From Planctomycetota bacterium (GTDB lineage: Bacteria > Planctomycetota > Planctomycetia > Pirellulales > Thermoguttaceae), in NCBI GenBank assembly GCA_021784975.1, contig JAJYGU010000247.1, forward strand, positions 1-16,548: a DNA stretch of 16,548 nt. Reading direction: 5' to 3'. Positions 14,712 through 16,548 of the stretch are shown here, one piece after another. Each line of letters begins with the position of its first letter. Position 1 is the first letter of the stretch. Under the pieces are notes generated by a model. It was given only the letters and a program-made list of their open reading frames with translations, did not search any database and was not told the DNA's origin. A program made the position numbers and the translations under genes.

Positions 14712-16548
14712 ATGAGTACAGCCACGATGCGAATAATCGTAGGGTGGGTCGAGCGGAGCGAGCCCCACCGCCTTTTCCCACGGTGGGGCTCGCTCCGCTC
14801 GTCCCACCCTACACGGATCCAAAGGCTCGTTGTGCTGGGCGGCCTGCTCGCACTGGCCGCCCTCTCGCCGAAGGCGATCGCCATTCAGCCGGTGGTGGTG
14901 AAAGGCTATCGACAGGAAATCGGGACAGAATATTCGGGCCTGACAGGCAAGTCGGTCGATGTGCAATCCGTCGCGGTGGTCGCCGGCAAGCAGGTCTACG
15001 CCGGCACGGCAACCGGGCTCTATCGCCTGGAGGGGCACGCCTGGCTTCCCCTGCCCGAGTTCACCGGCAAACAGATTTCGCTGCTGGCCGGCAGCGAAGA
15101 TGAGACCTTATTGGTCGTCTGCGACGACAAGCTACAGAAGCTATCGGGCCGTGCGATTGGCAGCAATGCAGGGTGGGTCGATCGCAGCGAGCCCCACCAA
15201 AGCCAGCCCCAACTAGTGGCCGGGAAAAAGCGGTGGGGCTTGCTGCGATCGATTCACCCTGCCAAGTTGCAAACGTTGGCGACCTTGCCGGATAAAGGGC
15301 CTTATTATTCTCTGCACTGCCGGGCAGGGCGGGTTGTGCTCACCGGACCACAAGGGCTCTACACGCTCCAGGCTGGTCATTTCGCAGCCGACGAGGCGTT
15401 GCGACGAGCGACCGGCGCGGATCACCGTGTCTATCAGTGGGCCGCCTCGACGGACGGCACCGAGGTCGCCGCTGCCGAAGCCGGTTTATTTCGCCGCACG
15501 GCCGGCGGAACGTGGGGGATGCTTTTTCCCAAGCAGGCCGCGCGTCGCTGGGCGCCGGAGCACGTGGCCGCCGCCGGCTTCGACCGTGCCGGACACCTGT
15601 GGTTCGCTGCGCCCCAAGGCGTGGGCTGGCTCGGGTCGGATGGCTGGCGACTGTACACCGGTCGCGACGGATTGCCCTACAACGGATTTACCAGCATGTC
15701 GTTTGGCCCCGACAGCCGTGTCTGGTTCGGCACCGACCGCGGGGCGATCGCTTTCGACGGCCGGCACTGGGCGTACCGCGAGGGGAGACGTTGGCTGCCC
15801 GGCAATTCGGTGCGTCAGATCGCCGTGACCGACGAGGGAACGGTTTTCGCGGCGACGCCGCGGGGCGTCGGAGTAATCGAGCGAAGGCCGATGCGATTGG
15901 CGGAGAAGGCCCGCTTCTACGAGGATGAAATCGACAAGCGGCACCGCCGCACCCCTTGGGAATACGTGCTCTCGGTGAGCCTGAAGCGGCCTGGCGACAC
16001 GAGCCAGTGGACGCAGCACGACAGCGACAACGACGGCCAGTGGACCGGCATGTACGGGGCCGCCGAGTGTTTCGCCTACGCGGCCACCCAAGATCCGAAG
16101 GCCAAGAAACGGGCCACCAAGGCCTTCGAGGCCCTGCGGTTTCTCATCCAAGTCACTCAAGGCGGGACGCACCCCGCGCCCAAAGGCTTTCCTGCTCGAG
16201 CCATTTTGCCAACCAGCGGTCCCGACCCCAACACCTGGCCCTGCTACAGTCTGGAGGCCGACCGGGAAGAGCAGTCGCGCCACCCTCTCTGGAAAGTCCT
16301 GCATCCCCGCTGGCCGACCAGCGCCGACGGCAGGTGGTACTGGAAGTGCGACACCAGTTCCGACGAGGTCGACGGGCACTATTTTCTCTACGCCCGCTAC
16401 TACGATCTCGTGGCCGAGACCTCGGCGGAAAAGGAGCGCGTCCGCCAGGTGGTGCGCGACCTGACCGATCACCTGCTGGAGCACAACTTTCGGCTGGTCG
16501 ATTGGGACGGACGTCCGACCCGCTGGGCCAACTTCTCGCCCGACTCGC
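14712..16548 (+). CDS. Exported beta-propeller / helical-toroid-like protein, 3'-truncated
   Basis: The frame is open from ATG 14712 to the window end (612 complete codons). Residues 1-35 include a repeat-encoded segment, followed by RIQRLVVLGGLLALAALSPKAIA (35-57), a signal-peptide core. Residues about 60-400 form a beta-propeller with two-component-regulator-propeller-like blades (GTATGLYRLEG, LYTGRDGLPYNG, RVWFGTDRGAIAFDG, TVFAATPRGVGVIE). From about 435 a helical region has DNDGQWTGMYGAAECFAYA, a segment GFPAR, a conserved-looking CDTSSDEVDGHYF, and TDHLLEHN...DWDGRPTRWANFSP at the window end; this resembles (alpha/alpha) toroid, six-hairpin-glycosidase-like modules, activity unknown. Two palindromic repeats lie inside the frame. 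A GTG at 14832 with AAAGG 6 nt upstream is an alternative start that would make the first repeat intergenic. Long antisense frames over this gene are shadows. Confidence 0.82.
   Translation, partial: MSTATMRIIVGWVERSEPHRLFPRWGSLRSSHPTRIQRLVVLGGLLALAALSPKAIAIQPVVVKGYRQEIGTEYSGLTGKSVDVQSVAVVAGKQVYAGTATGLYRLEGHAWLPLPEFTGKQISLLAGSEDETLLVVCDDKLQKLSGRAIGSNAGWVDRSEPHQSQPQLVAGKKRWGLLRSIHPAKLQTLATLPDKGPYYSLHCRAGRVVLTGPQGLYTLQAGHFAADEALRRATGADHRVYQWAASTDGTEVAAAEAGLFRRTAGGTWGMLFPKQAARRWAPEHVAAAGFDRAGHLWFAAPQGVGWLGSDGWRLYTGRDGLPYNGFTSMSFGPDSRVWFGTDRGAIAFDGRHWAYREGRRWLPGNSVRQIAVTDEGTVFAATPRGVGVIERRPMRLAEKARFYEDEIDKRHRRTPWEYVLSVSLKRPGDTSQWTQHDSDNDGQWTGMYGAAECFAYAATQDPKAKKRATKAFEALRFLIQVTQGGTHPAPKGFPARAILPTSGPDPNTWPCYSLEADREEQSRHPLWKVLHPRWPTSADGRWYWKCDTSSDEVDGHYFLYARYYDLVAETSAEKERVRQVVRDLTDHLLEHNFRLVDWDGRPTRWANFSPDS
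14739..14812. repeat. Palindromic repeat copy 1 at the 5' end of the propeller gene
   Basis: The 32-nt arms 14739-14770 and 14781-14812 pair at 31 of 32 positions (only T14749/T14802 mismatched), with a 10-nt loop. The arm starts GTAGGGTGGGTCGAGCGGAG. In the gene's frame the arms encode GWVERSEPH and RWGSLRSSHPT. The hairpin would begin 27 nt after the start codon. This type of palindrome is widespread in planctomycete intergenic regions (recalled, not checked). No flanking target duplication is evident. Confidence 0.9.
15168..15262. repeat. Palindromic repeat copy 2 inside the propeller coding region
   Basis: The 31-nt arms 15168-15198 and 15232-15262 match at 28 positions; the three mismatches are all G-T, so the mRNA stem could be fully paired with wobbles. 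The loop is 33 nt. The arm starts GCAGGGTGGGTCGATCGCAG, the same family as copy 1. In frame it encodes GWVDRSEPH on the left and RWGLLRSIHPA on the right, in the same phase as copy 1. It lies between two propeller segments and is clearly coding because the frame continues for more than 1.2 kb. Confidence 0.9.

Noticed and set aside
14730..15270. Frameshift or pseudogene in the propeller gene caused by the repeats
   Set aside because: Codon-by-codon reading from 14712 shows no stop and the same frame before, within and after both repeats.
15486..16484. 332-codon minus-strand frame near the window end
   Set aside because: It is antisense to the propeller/toroid gene, whose plus frame stays open from 14712 to the end and has recognisable blades and motifs.
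1..16548. CRISPR array, tRNA/rRNA, transposase or phage genes
   Set aside because: No regularly spaced direct repeats, no cloverleaf or rRNA-like stretch, and no mobile-element protein motifs were seen. The only repeats are protein-domain repeats and palindromes.

Overview
The window looks like chromosome of a planctomycete, most likely of the Pirellulales. The evidence is GC-rich DNA, a BBP7-type outer-membrane barrel with a Cys-rich N-terminal linker, two giant secreted proteins that open with the planctomycete LEPR-XLL type motif, and a C-terminal degenerate GNDT/RTX-like tail typical of planctomycete surface proteins. All six real genes appear to encode exported or cell-surface proteins. 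No tRNA, rRNA, CRISPR array, transposase or phage gene was recognised.

Layout. 1-3261 (+) is the 3' part of a surface adhesin-like protein: beta-helix, choice-of-anchor-Q-like block, Ig-like domain, five MBG repeats and a degenerate RTX-like end. 3560-6412 (+) is a LEPR-XLL protein carrying a cyclophilin-type peptidyl-prolyl isomerase followed by Ig/cadherin-like and SdrD B-like domains. 6641-7960 (+) is a BBP7 outer-membrane beta-barrel ending at a good intrinsic terminator. That terminator is part of a 77-nt near-perfect inverted repeat filling the gap between convergent genes. 8070-13520 (-) is a 1816-aa multi-enzyme polypeptide: a sedolisin (S53) protease, a right-handed beta-helix interrupted by a complete PqaA-like (PhoPQ-activated pathogenicity-related) alpha/beta-hydrolase domain, Ig-like repeats, and a C-terminal HExxHxxGxxD metalloprotease-like domain. 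After a 478-bp divergent intergenic region come 13999-14709 (+), a small secreted protein of unknown function, and 14712-16548 (+), a beta-propeller plus helical-toroid-like protein running off the window end. These last two are separated by 2 nt and are probably translationally coupled.

The most interesting observations are: (i) the hydrolase domain nested inside a beta-helix within a protease; (ii) two copies of one palindromic repeat family inside the last gene, both read in the same frame, with all inter-copy arm differences compensated in the opposite arm, which resembles the protein-coding palindromic elements known from Rickettsia; (iii) the long inverted repeat/terminator between the convergent genes. 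The last gene is easy to miss because it has no stop inside the window and because antisense ORFs of up to 332 codons overlie it.
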